From Flagellimonas okinawensis (GTDB lineage Bacteria; Bacteroidota; Bacteroidia; Flavobacteriales; Flavobacteriaceae), in contig NZ_JARFVA010000005.1 of assembly GCF_029194005.1 (NCBI RefSeq), positions 1 to 64,000 of the forward strand: a stretch of 64,000 nucleotides of DNA. The letters run 5' to 3'. Below, piece after piece: positions 8,703 to 17,712 of this stretch (position 1 is its first letter; each line of letters begins with the position of its first letter). The position numbers were made by a program, and so were the translations under genes. The notes beneath the pieces were generated by a model. It was not told the DNA's origin, did not search any database, and saw nothing but the letters and a program-made list of their open reading frames with translations.

Positions 8703-9665
8703 ATGTCCACAAACACAAAGAAGTTGGTATTTATCTGCTTTTCCCAAACTCACCTATTGGATATGGCCGGACCAGCACATGTGTTTTATGAGGCTGTCGA
8801 ATATGGTGCAGATTACGAGCTTCTTTTTGTAACCACAGACAAAAGTGAGGTTTTGTCCACAAGTGGATTGTATTTTTCTAAACTCGTTCACTTTCAAGAG
8901 TTGGAACTCAACAAAGAAGATATTGTTTTTTTACCCGGATTGGATTTCTCTTTGCTTTCCAATCAAGAATATATAAATCAGCTTTCCGACTTTTTTTATT
9001 GGTTGAAGGTACAACATCATAAAGGTATTTGGTTGGCATCCGTTTGCACAGGAGCATTCATTCTAGCTGAGACAGGTCTTTTGGATGGCAAGAGCTGTAC
9101 AACTCATTGGAGGCGTTTTGCAAGTTTCGAAGAGCGTTTTCCTATGGTATCATTACTGAAAAACAGGTTGTTTGTGGAAGACCAGTTCATCTTTTCTAGT
9201 GCTGGTATCTCATCAGGTATTGACCTATCATTATTTCTAATCGAAAAGCAATATGGAAGCCGATTTGCTATGGAAGTCGCACGTGAGGTATTGGTCTACT
9301 TGCGTAGGAGTGGGACTGATCCACAGTTGAGCCTCTTTTTACAGCATCGAAATCATCTCGATGACCGAGTGCACAAAATCCAAGACTTTATAACTAAAAA
9401 TTTCCATCAAAAGTTAACTATCGATTCAATGTCGGAAATGGTCTATACCAGTCCTAGGAACCTCACTCGGATGTTCAAGAAAGCTACCGGAATCACCATT
9501 GGCAACTACATTGACAAAATACGAATGGAGCACGCACAGCAATTGATCCGAGAGAAATACAAAATGGATTGTGTCGCCGAAGCTTGTGGATTTAAGTCTA
9601 CTGGCCAGCTATTTAAGCTTCTGAAAAAAATGGATACACATGCTAATAATGTCCTCAATGGATAG
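8703..9665 (+). CDS. GlxA-type AraC-family transcriptional regulator
   Basis: Regulator of 320 residues with an N-terminal DJ-1/PfpI (class I glutamine amidotransferase-like) domain (about 8-190) and a C-terminal AraC helix-turn-helix pair (about 215-315). The nucleophile-elbow Cys is visible in SVCTGAFILAETGLLDG near residue 118. The HTH part shows LTIDSMSEMVYTSPRNLTRMFKKATG. GlxA regulators usually sense a small metabolite. The next gene encodes a free-standing DJ-1 protein with the same CTGAFILAE elbow, so the two probably work in one response. It has its own upstream region and no cassette repeat next to it. Confidence 0.88.
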   Translation: MSTNTKKLVFICFSQTHLLDMAGPAHVFYEAVEYGADYELLFVTTDKSEVLSTSGLYFSKLVHFQELELNKEDIVFLPGLDFSLLSNQEYINQLSDFFYWLKVQHHKGIWLASVCTGAFILAETGLLDGKSCTTHWRRFASFEERFPMVSLLKNRLFVEDQFIFSSAGISSGIDLSLFLIEKQYGSRFAMEVAREVLVYLRRSGTDPQLSLFLQHRNHLDDRVHKIQDFITKNFHQKLTIDSMSEMVYTSPRNLTRMFKKATGITIGNYIDKIRMEHAQQLIREKYKMDCVAEACGFKSTGQLFKLLKKMDTHANNVLNG

Positions 9666-9754
9666 GGAAATGTCCTAGTTAAATTTAATGAATTGAATTT
9701 CCTTTGCCCTTTACTTTTTGATACTGATTCAAATCTTTAACATATTCATCCATC

Positions 9755-10549
9755 ATGAAAAAGAAAAAGGCATTATTATATAATTTACTCTTTGTGATTT
9801 GTTTATTCCTTTTGCAAACGAGCACTTTTGCACAATCTACTCAAGAACCCATTTATCAATGCGCTCCTTGTGGCTGTACATCTGACGGCAAGCATTTTCA
9901 TCAACCTGGAAACTGCCCTAGTTGTGGTATGGAGTTGGTATTGGTGACCACACCCTTTAATTCATTAAAAAAATTAGATAAGCCCTTGAATGTGGCCATA
10001 TTGTTATATCATCACGCACAAGTTCTGGACTATGCAGGTCCATATGACGTTTTTGTTGCAGGTGGTGAAAATTTCAATGTGTATACAGTTGCCGAGACGG
10101 AGGACGAGGTAATTACTATGCCCAATTTGAGCGTAAATCCTCAGTACTCAATATTTAATTCCCCAACACCTGATATTTTGATTGTTCCTGGGGGAATGTG
10201 GAGTACCGTAAGCGAAAAGACAAAAGACTGGATTAAAACGGCCTCAAAAGAGGCAGATTATGTGTTCTCCATTTGTACCGGTGCATTTATCCTAGCTGAA
10301 ATAGGACTCTTAGACGGTTTGGAAGCTACAACCCACAGAGCAGGAATCACCAATCTGAAAAATAACTATCCAAAGATTAAAAAAGTTAAGGATGACCAAC
10401 GTTTTGTAGACAATGGAAAAATAATCACTTCTGCCGGGGTTTCAGCTGGAATCGACACCTCTTTTTATTTGATGTCGAAAATTTTAGGAGAGGATTGGGC
10501 AAAAGCGGCAGCCAAGAACTTGGAATACCCATATTTTACCAAAGAATAG
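9755..10549 (+). CDS. Secreted DJ-1/PfpI protein with heavy-metal-binding domain
   Basis: Protein of 264 residues with a signal peptide (about 1-27), a small metal-binding module (about 32-68: YQCAPCGC, then GNCPSCGMEL) like the HMBD domain of copper-efflux proteins, and a DJ-1/PfpI domain (about 78-260) with the elbow SICTGAFILAE. The DJ-1 part is closely related to that of the preceding regulator. Export plus a Cys-rich metal site suggest a periplasmic metal- or redox-linked role, but the reaction is not known. It lies 89 bp behind the regulator and is probably controlled by it. Confidence 0.8.
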   Translation: MKKKKALLYNLLFVICLFLLQTSTFAQSTQEPIYQCAPCGCTSDGKHFHQPGNCPSCGMELVLVTTPFNSLKKLDKPLNVAILLYHHAQVLDYAGPYDVFVAGGENFNVYTVAETEDEVITMPNLSVNPQYSIFNSPTPDILIVPGGMWSTVSEKTKDWIKTASKEADYVFSICTGAFILAEIGLLDGLEATTHRAGITNLKNNYPKIKKVKDDQRFVDNGKIITSAGVSAGIDTSFYLMSKILGEDWAKAAAKNLEYPYFTKE

Positions 10550-10599
10550 TTGGTAAAAAACTTACTTTTTACATCCCCCAACTTTTGATTGAGCCCCAA

Positions 10600-10954
10600 C
10601 ATGATGGTTTTATTATGAAAGGGATGGTTGTTTGGAATATTTAAATTTTTTGGAGGAATTGCTTATTGGATCTGGAATGGGTTCAAAGGTAAGTTTGCTT
10701 GATATCTCAAAAAGATGTTCAACAGTGATTTCTGGATATGAAAAAAATCGGATGATGTATTCTTTAATCACAATTTTGACCATTCATTGGACTTCCTTGA
10801 AATTAGACTATCTGGGATGACCTCCGAGTCTGAAGGATTACAGGATAAATTAATAGAAGAAGAGATTAAAGGAATTGAATTCTTAGAAATTATTGTAAGA
10901 AAATATGTAGTTGCGCGACCCAAACCTAAATTAGTTTGGAACAAAATTCATTAA
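10600..10954 (+). pseudogene. Degraded cassette-type gene ending in a relic repeat
   Basis: Coding remnants appear in shifting frames. One frame reads WLFGIFKFFGGIAYWIWNGF near 10625-10690, another EKNRMM near 10740, and a third runs from about 10755 to the stop at 10952 (DVFFNHNFDHSLDFLEIRL, ending VARPKPKLVWNKIH). At least one in-frame stop and one frameshift separate them, so it is not one open frame. The final stop TAA is inside the relic repeat at 10943-10959, the same way live genes in the 22-39 kb array end. Function unknown. Confidence 0.55.
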
Positions 10955-10959
10955 ACGAT
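10943..10959 (+). repeat. Relic cassette repeat in the first island
   Basis: AAAATTCATTAAACGAT is the 18-bp array repeat with one base lost and two changed. Its TAA (10952-10954) terminates the decayed gene before it. Confidence 0.6.
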
Positions 10960-11146
10960 TCCAATAGAAGATGATCAAATACATAGATTTTACCCCAATT
11001 TGGATATATAGATGTATTCTACGCTTATATGAACAAGTTAGGGTTAATGTAAAAACAATTTGTCCTTGAAAAAGAGCAATTCGGAAATTAAAAACTAAGC
11101 AGCTAATCAAGGATGTATAGATTTGAGCAATAAAAAAGGAGAATAA

Positions 11147-12076
11147 ATGAACAAATTTTTTAGAATATTTAAAAAGGTAATTTTATTTACATTTTCCATT
11201 CTTTTACTTCTTTCAGTTGCAGGTTACGTTTACCTCTATGTGCTACCAAAAGGACCTGAAATAACAGCAACCAATAAAATTAATGTCGGAATAGACTCTT
11301 TTGTAATCCATGCCTATAAAGATAGTAAGAGAAAATCGATCAAGGTATGGACTTATAAACCAGAAGGTTGGAATGACAAAGACAAAATAGTTTTCGTTAT
11401 GCACGGTGGTGGGCGAAATGCGGATGACTATCTTAACGCTTGGATTGAATTGGCCAATAAGAATGACCTACTGATAATAGCGCCTGAATTCGAGAATAAG
11501 TTTTCAAAATATACAACGAACGACTACCAAGAGGGAAATTTATTCACCTTTTTTGGAACTAAAAACCCGAAAACAGAATGGGCATACACAGTGGTTGAAA
11601 ACATATTTGACCACATTAAATCGGTTAACAATATCACAAACGAGCAGTACGATATTTTTGGTCATTCAGCTGGTGGACAATTTGTACATAGAATGGTAAT
11701 GTTAATGCCCGAATCGAGAATTGGGACAGCTATAGCTGCAAATTCTGGATTTTACAGTTTGCCAAACGAGAACCTTGAATTTCCGTATGGTATCAAGAAT
11801 ACAGAAACAGATTTGCAAAAATCTTACAAAAAAAGATTGATTGTTCTTTTGGGAGAACTCGATAATGATCCAAGTTTAGGGACTTTTAGAACAACGGATT
11901 TGGCAATGGAACAAGGAGCACATCGGTTGGAACGTGGAACAACTTTTTTTAATGAGAACAAGGAATTGACCAGCAAAAATAATTGGACATTTAATTGGGA
12001 AATGCACACTGTAAAAGAAGTAGGTCACAACTATAAAAAAATGTCTGAAAATGCAATTGAGTGGATAAAAAGCTAA
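11147..12076 (+). CDS. Membrane-anchored alpha/beta hydrolase
   Basis: Protein of 309 residues with one N-terminal membrane segment (about 12-33), then an alpha/beta-hydrolase domain. The oxyanion-side motif FVMHGGGRN (about 85) and the nucleophile elbow FGHSAGGQF (about 172) are clear. The His is likely in KEVGHNYKKMS near the C-terminus. It resembles polyhydroxybutyrate-depolymerase-like esterases, but the substrate is unknown. The upstream 190 bp hold no gene. A near-perfect copy of the array repeat lies 107 bp downstream (12183), so the gene may once have been a cassette. Confidence 0.72.
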   Translation: MNKFFRIFKKVILFTFSILLLLSVAGYVYLYVLPKGPEITATNKINVGIDSFVIHAYKDSKRKSIKVWTYKPEGWNDKDKIVFVMHGGGRNADDYLNAWIELANKNDLLIIAPEFENKFSKYTTNDYQEGNLFTFFGTKNPKTEWAYTVVENIFDHIKSVNNITNEQYDIFGHSAGGQFVHRMVMLMPESRIGTAIAANSGFYSLPNENLEFPYGIKNTETDLQKSYKKRLIVLLGELDNDPSLGTFRTTDLAMEQGAHRLERGTTFFNENKELTSKNNWTFNWEMHTVKEVGHNYKKMSENAIEWIKS

Positions 12077-12182
12077 CCCTAAGATTTGATATAGGTAATA
12101 GTGGCTTAAGTGTGAAATGAGAGTGTAAACATGAAAAGTTTTGCGAATAAAATCTGCTATACTCATACGCTAGACAGTTACC

Positions 12183-12200
12183 AAATTTCAAATAAACGAT
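12183..12200 (+). repeat. Isolated copy of the 18-bp cassette repeat
   Basis: AAATTTCAAATAAACGAT differs from the consensus at one position (G4 to T). It is followed by T like most array copies. It stands alone 10.5 kb before the array. The 160 bp from here to the YHS gene end hold nothing recognisable. Confidence 0.8.
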
Positions 12201-12360
12201 TTCATATTAAATGATCGGGTTTTGAATCCTAATACGTCGAAATTATAATGAAGCGAAAGAAGGAAGCCGCTGACATTTATCCATCGTATGAAATGATTGG
12301 ATTATGTTACAGCGACCTTTGCAGTATTTTTGGTTGAAAGGAATTTTTTTTAAAGACCTT

Positions 12361-12861
12361 TTAAAAGCTTTTGAATTTCTCCAAGGTCTTCCAGTTCTTG
12401 TCTCCTTGTAAAATGTGTTTCTCCTTACCTTCCTTTTCCCAGGCCTTGACAAATTCTGCCTCTACATTTACGGTGAACAAATACAGCTTGTCATCCACTA
12501 CCCGAAAACTTTTAGGGTTCGGGCGGTACTTATAGCCCAAGGAAACGGCGTAGGCACACCAGCCACCATATTGGGGAATGTACTTTTTGGGGTTGGATTG
12601 AAACTTTTTTTGTTGGTCTTGGTTAACGAAAAAGTAGGTTAACCCGTCATAGGTTGCCTTAAAGGACTTCTTTCCTAATTGTGCCATGTTTTCATCAATA
12701 TAGGATACTGGGCTATAGCCATCCAGCGCAATCGTGCTTTCATCGGTGTTATAACTATGGGACTGTGCCACTAGGGACCCCATGCCGATTAGAAATAGTC
12801 CTATTGCAAAGGCGGTCCATTTTTTTGGAATTGAATTCATCTTTGTTTTCATCTTCTTCAA
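12361..12861 (-). CDS. YHS-domain protein, exported
   Basis: Protein of 166 residues with a signal peptide (about 12-32, ending LVAQS). The rest is a YHS-type domain: ALDGYSPVSYI opens it, then TYDGLTYFFVNQDQQKKFQ, then YIPQYGGWCAYAVSLGY, the usual order in periplasmic YHS proteins thought to handle metals. It is the only minus-strand gene between 8 and 39 kb apart from the transposase. No partner gene is adjacent. The segment MKKMKTKMNS offers three possible starts; the most upstream is used. Confidence 0.78.
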   Translation of the reverse strand: MKKMKTKMNSIPKKWTAFAIGLFLIGMGSLVAQSHSYNTDESTIALDGYSPVSYIDENMAQLGKKSFKATYDGLTYFFVNQDQQKKFQSNPKKYIPQYGGWCAYAVSLGYKYRPNPKSFRVVDDKLYLFTVNVEAEFVKAWEKEGKEKHILQGDKNWKTLEKFKSF

Positions 12862-13276
12862 TTTTAAATGTTATATGAGCGTACAAAGTTCTACTATAGT
12901 GGATGATCGTACATAGGATAGGTTTCCTTGGTACTTGGAAGAATTTCCCTTTTTAATCCATCCATTCCATATGACCTGTATGGAACATTTAAAATCTTTA
13001 AGGGCAATAAACCCGGGCTTGGGACGGATATTCAATGTTTTTTAAGAAAATTCACTAGAAGTACAGATTTATCGTATGGCAAGTGCCCTTTATACGACCA
13101 AGGTTTTGAATTGTAAAACGAAATTTTTCAAAAGTCTAAAATAGAATGTTTTAAGGTGTTTTCAATTTCTGATTGAGTTTGATAGGAATTGGCAAAGGTT
13201 ACTGGTCAGGAATTGTATAGCCCTTACATGGCACATCCAAACAACGGATAATTTTAAAGATGAAATTGATTTTAAA
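12862..13276. other. Gene-free spacer
   Basis: About 415 bp between the divergent YHS gene and the next membrane-protein gene. A 62-codon open frame on the + strand (12928-13116) lacks any recognisable feature and is judged chance. Promoters for both neighbours must lie here, but I see no clear box. Confidence 0.5.
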
Positions 13277-13852
13277 ATGACGATAAAAGGATTTTGGAAT
13301 ATTGAAAAAATTGTAGGACTGACTGCCTTAATAGTTAGTCTATTGACGTTGATTGTTTTTGTTTACCAAACCAATCTGCTCAGAAAACAGCAGTATATGG
13401 CTGCTTACCCACATTTGAGTCTAATGAATGAAAAATCAGGTACACTACAATATTCCTTTGGCCTATCCAATCACGGAGTTGGGCCAGCATTTATTGAATC
13501 AGTTAAGGTGTCTGCATCGAACGATATGGTATATGACGATATCATACATTATGTTGAAAAAACAATTGGGAAACAAGATTCCATTAACTACGTCTATTCC
13601 AACCTTTGGGTTGGGCGATTGATACCTGCAAATGAGAAAATCAATTTGATTCAGCTTTTAGATGAGAACATGATTAAAGATTGGGGGCTTGTTACAACCG
13701 AAAAAACTACGAAAAGCACACTGGATAGGGCAAATAAACTGTATCAGATTTTAAATGATGATGAGATTGATATCGAGATTATATATTCCTCTGTCTATGG
13801 CGAGAAATGGAGAATCGGGAATCACTCCAATGTCCCTAAAAAGATAGAGTAA
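13277..13852 (+). CDS. Membrane-anchored protein of unknown function
   Basis: Protein of 191 residues with one N-terminal transmembrane helix (about 12-32, LTALIVSLLTLIVFVY), followed by the short basic stretch LLRKQQ and a beta-rich domain (about 40-190). The pattern YSFGLSNHGVGPAFIESVKV is seen in many small single-pass bacterial proteins whose role is not known. It lies 86 bp before the next gene. Confidence 0.6.
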   Translation: MTIKGFWNIEKIVGLTALIVSLLTLIVFVYQTNLLRKQQYMAAYPHLSLMNEKSGTLQYSFGLSNHGVGPAFIESVKVSASNDMVYDDIIHYVEKTIGKQDSINYVYSNLWVGRLIPANEKINLIQLLDENMIKDWGLVTTEKTTKSTLDRANKLYQILNDDEIDIEIIYSSVYGEKWRIGNHSNVPKKIE

Positions 13853-13938
13853 TTATTCATGCTTTAAAATTAATAGCAACTTAAGTGAAACAAATTCTAC
13901 TAAATGGCACTAACAAGTCAATCAAATTGAAAAGCGAC

Positions 13939-14676
13939 ATGAAAAAAACTTACTACCTACTACTAGTGGTATTGGCAACATCGTTCCAAGCTATGGGGCA
14001 AAAATCAATCCTGACCCCAGAAAATAATCCTGTGGACAAAAGCCTTATCCATGAGGAAAACTATGAAATGGCTTGGTACATGCTCAAGGATAGTTCAAAA
14101 ATTGATATTGGTAAGGTACAGACCGAGATCCAAAAGAAGAAAAAGCGAATTTACATCATATCAACCGTGGAAATGCCAGGCGCTGCTTCATTATGGGTAG
14201 ACAGTACCATAGTTGGGAGAAGGAAGTTTGAGCCCATTTACCATTCCTCTTTCAACCAACAGAGAGATATGGTACTCAATTTTTCGGACCCAGTGACCGG
14301 ATATTACAACGACAAACAATCTGGTAAAAAAATTGCAATTTCCGAATCGGTGGACGCCCCTTTCTTTGACAGTAACTTTTACCCACAATTTATACGATGG
14401 CTGCCCTTGAAAACTGGATACAATGGTTCAATAGCAATTTTTGATTATAATCCGAAATCAGGGGCAGGGGTGCTCTCTGCCACCATTAAAAATACAGAAC
14501 AGTCCACATTGGAACTTAAAGGAGCAATTAAGGAGGTGTGGAAAGTCACCGTTACCGATGATATTTCCCATAACACCGCAATCAGTACTTATTATATAGA
14601 AAGAGAATCCCGTAAGGTATTAAAACAAGAAATTGACCTGGGTGGTCGTAAAATGGTTATGGAACTGGTTGATTGA
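13939..14676 (+). CDS. Exported DUF3108-like protein of unknown function
   Basis: About 245 residues from the ATG at 13939, chosen because it is followed at once by a signal peptide (MKKTYYLLLVVLATSFQAMG); a longer frame from 13885 adds a non-hydrophobic leader. The mature protein is beta-rich, with MAWYMLKDSSKIDIGK and GGRKMVMELVD at its ends. The layout recalls DUF3108 proteins or outer-membrane lipoprotein-sorting folds, only by pattern. It lies 43 bp before the serine hydrolase and is probably co-transcribed with it. Confidence 0.55.
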   Translation: MKKTYYLLLVVLATSFQAMGQKSILTPENNPVDKSLIHEENYEMAWYMLKDSSKIDIGKVQTEIQKKKKRIYIISTVEMPGAASLWVDSTIVGRRKFEPIYHSSFNQQRDMVLNFSDPVTGYYNDKQSGKKIAISESVDAPFFDSNFYPQFIRWLPLKTGYNGSIAIFDYNPKSGAGVLSATIKNTEQSTLELKGAIKEVWKVTVTDDISHNTAISTYYIERESRKVLKQEIDLGGRKMVMELVD

Positions 14677-14719
14677 TAATTGTTGGCCAATACGTGTCAA
14701 ACAAAAACTTAGCAGAACA

Positions 14720-15988
14720 ATGAAAAGAATACTAATAAACCTGGCCCTTATTGTAACTATTTCCATAGTATGGGTTCTAACCTGTTTTTTTGGCACCGTG
14801 TATGGATGGTGGCACACACCCTTCACTAACGAAACAGATCCACAATCCTTTGTTGAAGCCGTCGAAGAGGAAATCCAAAAAGAGTATGTGGGTAACTTTG
14901 CCATGGCAATAATTAAAGAAGGGAGAATAGAAGAGGAAGTTTTTTATTCGGTCGGAAAACAGGTGAATAGAAATACCATTTTCCAAGTAGCATCCCTGTC
15001 CAAATTTGTTTCAGCAACAGGTGTCATGAAATTAAATGAATTGGGAAAAATTGATCTGGACACCCCGGTTAGTCGATACTTGACAAGATGGCAATTGCCT
15101 CCAAGTGAATTTGACAATGAACAAGTAACAGCTAGGCGCTTGCTAAGTCATACGGCCGGACTTACGGACGGACTTGGTTATGCGGGATTCGAAACCCCTG
15201 ACGCCGTACAGACCCTAGAAGCCTCTTTGACAAAAGCTGATGATGCCGATGAAGGAAAAAGTGGAGAAACTAAAGTGGGCATTGAGCCAAATTCGAGCTG
15301 GGTATATTCTGGGGGAGGGTTTACACTCTTGCAATTATTGGTGGAGGAAACAAGTGAACAATCATTTGACAACTTTATGAAAGAAAATGTATTTGCTCCG
15401 TTACAGATGACTCAGTCGACTTACGAATGGTCCGATTCACTTGGCGATGATCTTTGTGAGTTTTATAATGCGGATGGTACCAAGGCCCCTCATTTTTTTT
15501 ATACCTCTTTGGCCGCAACATCACTGTATACCTCTTTAGCTGATTTGGAGAAATTTTTTATGCTGTTCGTAAAGGATAAAAAAGATGTTGAGGGCAGACC
15601 GTTAAGTCAAAGTTCTCTGGACTTAATGCAAGAATCCCATTGGGATATGATGGGGGAGGCAATTTATGGTTTGGGCACATTTCTTTATGTGGATGTTGGA
15701 AACGATCAATATATAATCGGACATGATGGACAGAGTAACCCTCCCATTAATACGGCACTACGAATTGACCCAGTATCTGGAGATGGAATAATTATATTGG
15801 AAACTGGAAATCCGGATTTGGCCACAAGATTGGCAAGTGATTGGGTCTTCCTGAAAACCGGAAAAGTAGATACCCTTTTGTTTACGATGCTGCAAGGCAA
15901 AATGTTGAATATGATGGGAGTAGGTGTCCTATTGATTACTGTTTTGATAATTGCAATAGCATGGTGGCGAAAAAGGAAATCCAATTGA
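14720..15988 (+). CDS. Serine hydrolase, beta-lactamase class C family
   Basis: About 422 residues from the ATG at 14720 (MKRILINLALI); the longer frame from 14633 overlaps the upstream gene and is rejected. There is an N-terminal membrane segment (about 5-25), a beta-lactamase-related domain (about 45-360) and a C-terminal membrane helix (about 392-412). The active-site tetrad is in VASLSKFVSATG (SxxK, about residue 92), a Tyr in VYSGGGF (about 195), and the third motif in GHDGQSNP (HxG, about 335). The family includes peptidases and esterases as well as lactamases, so resistance should not be assumed. Confidence 0.82.
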   Translation: MKRILINLALIVTISIVWVLTCFFGTVYGWWHTPFTNETDPQSFVEAVEEEIQKEYVGNFAMAIIKEGRIEEEVFYSVGKQVNRNTIFQVASLSKFVSATGVMKLNELGKIDLDTPVSRYLTRWQLPPSEFDNEQVTARRLLSHTAGLTDGLGYAGFETPDAVQTLEASLTKADDADEGKSGETKVGIEPNSSWVYSGGGFTLLQLLVEETSEQSFDNFMKENVFAPLQMTQSTYEWSDSLGDDLCEFYNADGTKAPHFFYTSLAATSLYTSLADLEKFFMLFVKDKKDVEGRPLSQSSLDLMQESHWDMMGEAIYGLGTFLYVDVGNDQYIIGHDGQSNPPINTALRIDPVSGDGIIILETGNPDLATRLASDWVFLKTGKVDTLLFTMLQGKMLNMMGVGVLLITVLIIAIAWWRKRKSN

Positions 15989-16016
15989 GTAATTAAACAG
16001 TATAGTAATTGAAAAT

Positions 16017-16490
16017 ATGGAACTGACGATAGATCAAATAAATAAAATCGAATATCCTGAAGTGGTAAATGTCTGGGAAGCATCGGTTAGGGCAACCCAT
16101 CATTTTTTAAAGGAAGAAGATATAGAATATTTTAAACCATTGATCTTGAATACCTACTTGGATGCAGTTGAGTTGAGGGGTATCCGAAATAGTGAGAATA
16201 AAATAGCCGGATTTCTTGGTGTTGCGGAACAGAATTTAGAAATGCTGTTCATTCACCCTGATTACAGAGGGAAAAAGATTGGCAAAACATTACTGGATTA
16301 CGCTATCACAAAGCTAAATGTCATCAAGGTCGATGTAAACGAACAGAATGAACAAGCTGTTGGATTTTACAAGCATTGCGGATTTGAAGTAATAGGTCAC
16401 TCTGAATTGGATGCTACAGGAAAACCATATCCGATACTACATATGGAATTAAAAGATAGGCCACTTCTAAAAGTTAAATTAAATAGTTGA
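16017..16490 (+). CDS. GNAT-family N-acetyltransferase
   Basis: Protein of 157 residues with the GNAT fold. The acetyl-CoA loop is visible as HPDYRGKKIGKTLLDYA (Q/RxxGxG/A-like, about 83-97), followed by NEQNEQAVGFYKHCGFEVIGH, the usual last strand and helix. The N-terminus (VVNVWEASVRATHHFL) matches the YjaB-type group. Substrate unknown. It follows the serine hydrolase by 28 bp, so it may be in the same transcript. Confidence 0.85.
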   Translation: MELTIDQINKIEYPEVVNVWEASVRATHHFLKEEDIEYFKPLILNTYLDAVELRGIRNSENKIAGFLGVAEQNLEMLFIHPDYRGKKIGKTLLDYAITKLNVIKVDVNEQNEQAVGFYKHCGFEVIGHSELDATGKPYPILHMELKDRPLLKVKLNS

Positions 16491-16521
16491 AAGCGACACC
16501 GTTAATAAATGATTAACTAAT

Positions 16522-17520
16522 ATGAAAGAAAGGAAGACTTCAGGAAAACAGACCTTTTTTGTTTTAACTACCCTAATTGTTACACTACTGATAAGTTGTA
16601 CCGACTTGAAAAAGGAGCAAAAAAGTGTAGATGGAAAACAAAATAAGTGGATTGGTTTTGATTGGGTCGGAGATTCCATAGGTAACCAATACATTGATAA
16701 ATTGGCCATTACTATACCCTTTTCGATTGAAGGCATACCACATAAATTTAAAAGTCAATTTGACTTGGGCGCAAATTTGACAATGGTATATGGAAATACT
16801 CTAAAGCCTTATTTGGATAAGTATAAGAATGTGAAGCTTGACACTATTGCAAATGCAAATTTTGAAAATGGAAAGAAAATTTTTTTTAAATCCATTGCTT
16901 TTAGATTGGATACCGTTTTATTCAAAAATCGAGAATTGTTTTATTACAATGGATATGGAGAAGTATTGACACAGGACTCGGTTGATACACCAACCATAAA
17001 ACATATTGGAACAATAGGCACGGATTTATTCAAGGAAAAATATTTGATCATTGATTTTCCAAATCAAAGAATAGCAAGTTTGGATTCTTTGAATACCCAT
17101 TATAAAAACAAAACAACCTTTGTGGACGCCATACAGGATAAGCACGGGAGATTAAAAGTGCCTGTAACCATCAATGGAACTACCCATTATTTTTTATTTG
17201 ATACTGGTGCATCCATGTTTCCTTTGGCTGTTGATAAAGATGATATCGAAGAAATTAGTAAAGAAAGCTCTGTAACGGATACATTGACCACTTCTTCTTG
17301 GGGCGAATACTACGATGTTCACGGTTACAAGATTACTTCTGATATCTATATTGGAAATTTTAAAATTGAAACAGAAAACCTAAAAGTCTATGATTCTAAA
17401 AAGGAGTTCAAACAATTCTATGAAAAAGAAGAAATCATGGGTCTAATGGGAAATTCCTTCTTCCTTGATAAACGAATCATTGTTGATTATAAAAATAAAA
17501 GATTCGGAATAGTTAATTGA
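16522..17520 (+). CDS. Retropepsin-like aspartic protease, lipoprotein
   Basis: Protein of 332 residues with a lipobox (LLISC, Cys near residue 29). Two pepsin-like lobes are visible. The second has the classic aspartyl motif YFLFDTGASMFPL (about 230). The first reads QFDLGANLTMVYG (about 80), with Leu where Thr is usual, so it may be a weakened or non-catalytic site. The C-terminal IMGLMGNSFFLDKRIIVDY is the closing motif of the family. Likely faces the periplasm. It lies 31 bp after the acetyltransferase. Confidence 0.75.
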   Translation: MKERKTSGKQTFFVLTTLIVTLLISCTDLKKEQKSVDGKQNKWIGFDWVGDSIGNQYIDKLAITIPFSIEGIPHKFKSQFDLGANLTMVYGNTLKPYLDKYKNVKLDTIANANFENGKKIFFKSIAFRLDTVLFKNRELFYYNGYGEVLTQDSVDTPTIKHIGTIGTDLFKEKYLIIDFPNQRIASLDSLNTHYKNKTTFVDAIQDKHGRLKVPVTINGTTHYFLFDTGASMFPLAVDKDDIEEISKESSVTDTLTTSSWGEYYDVHGYKITSDIYIGNFKIETENLKVYDSKKEFKQFYEKEEIMGLMGNSFFLDKRIIVDYKNKRFGIVN

Positions 17521-17712
17521 TGCCACCGTCATTTGTAATGCATATGTGAAAATGTGTGGATATTGTATTTGTTACAAGCCATAAAACAATCAGTAAATCA
17601 AAAGGGAAGTCACTGTAAATCCTTCATCCACCATAAGCAAATCCATAGTGCCATGGTCAATAAAATAACTCCTAATTATTCAGATATAAACCGCAACAAC
17701 AATCAATTTGGA

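Noticed and set aside
12928..13116. 62-residue frame in the spacer after the YHS gene
   Set aside because: No signal, motif, or plausible neighbour; length is within chance.
14720..15988. A true beta-lactamase resistance gene
   Set aside because: It has membrane segments at both ends and only the general serine-hydrolase motifs; the family is mostly peptidases and esterases.
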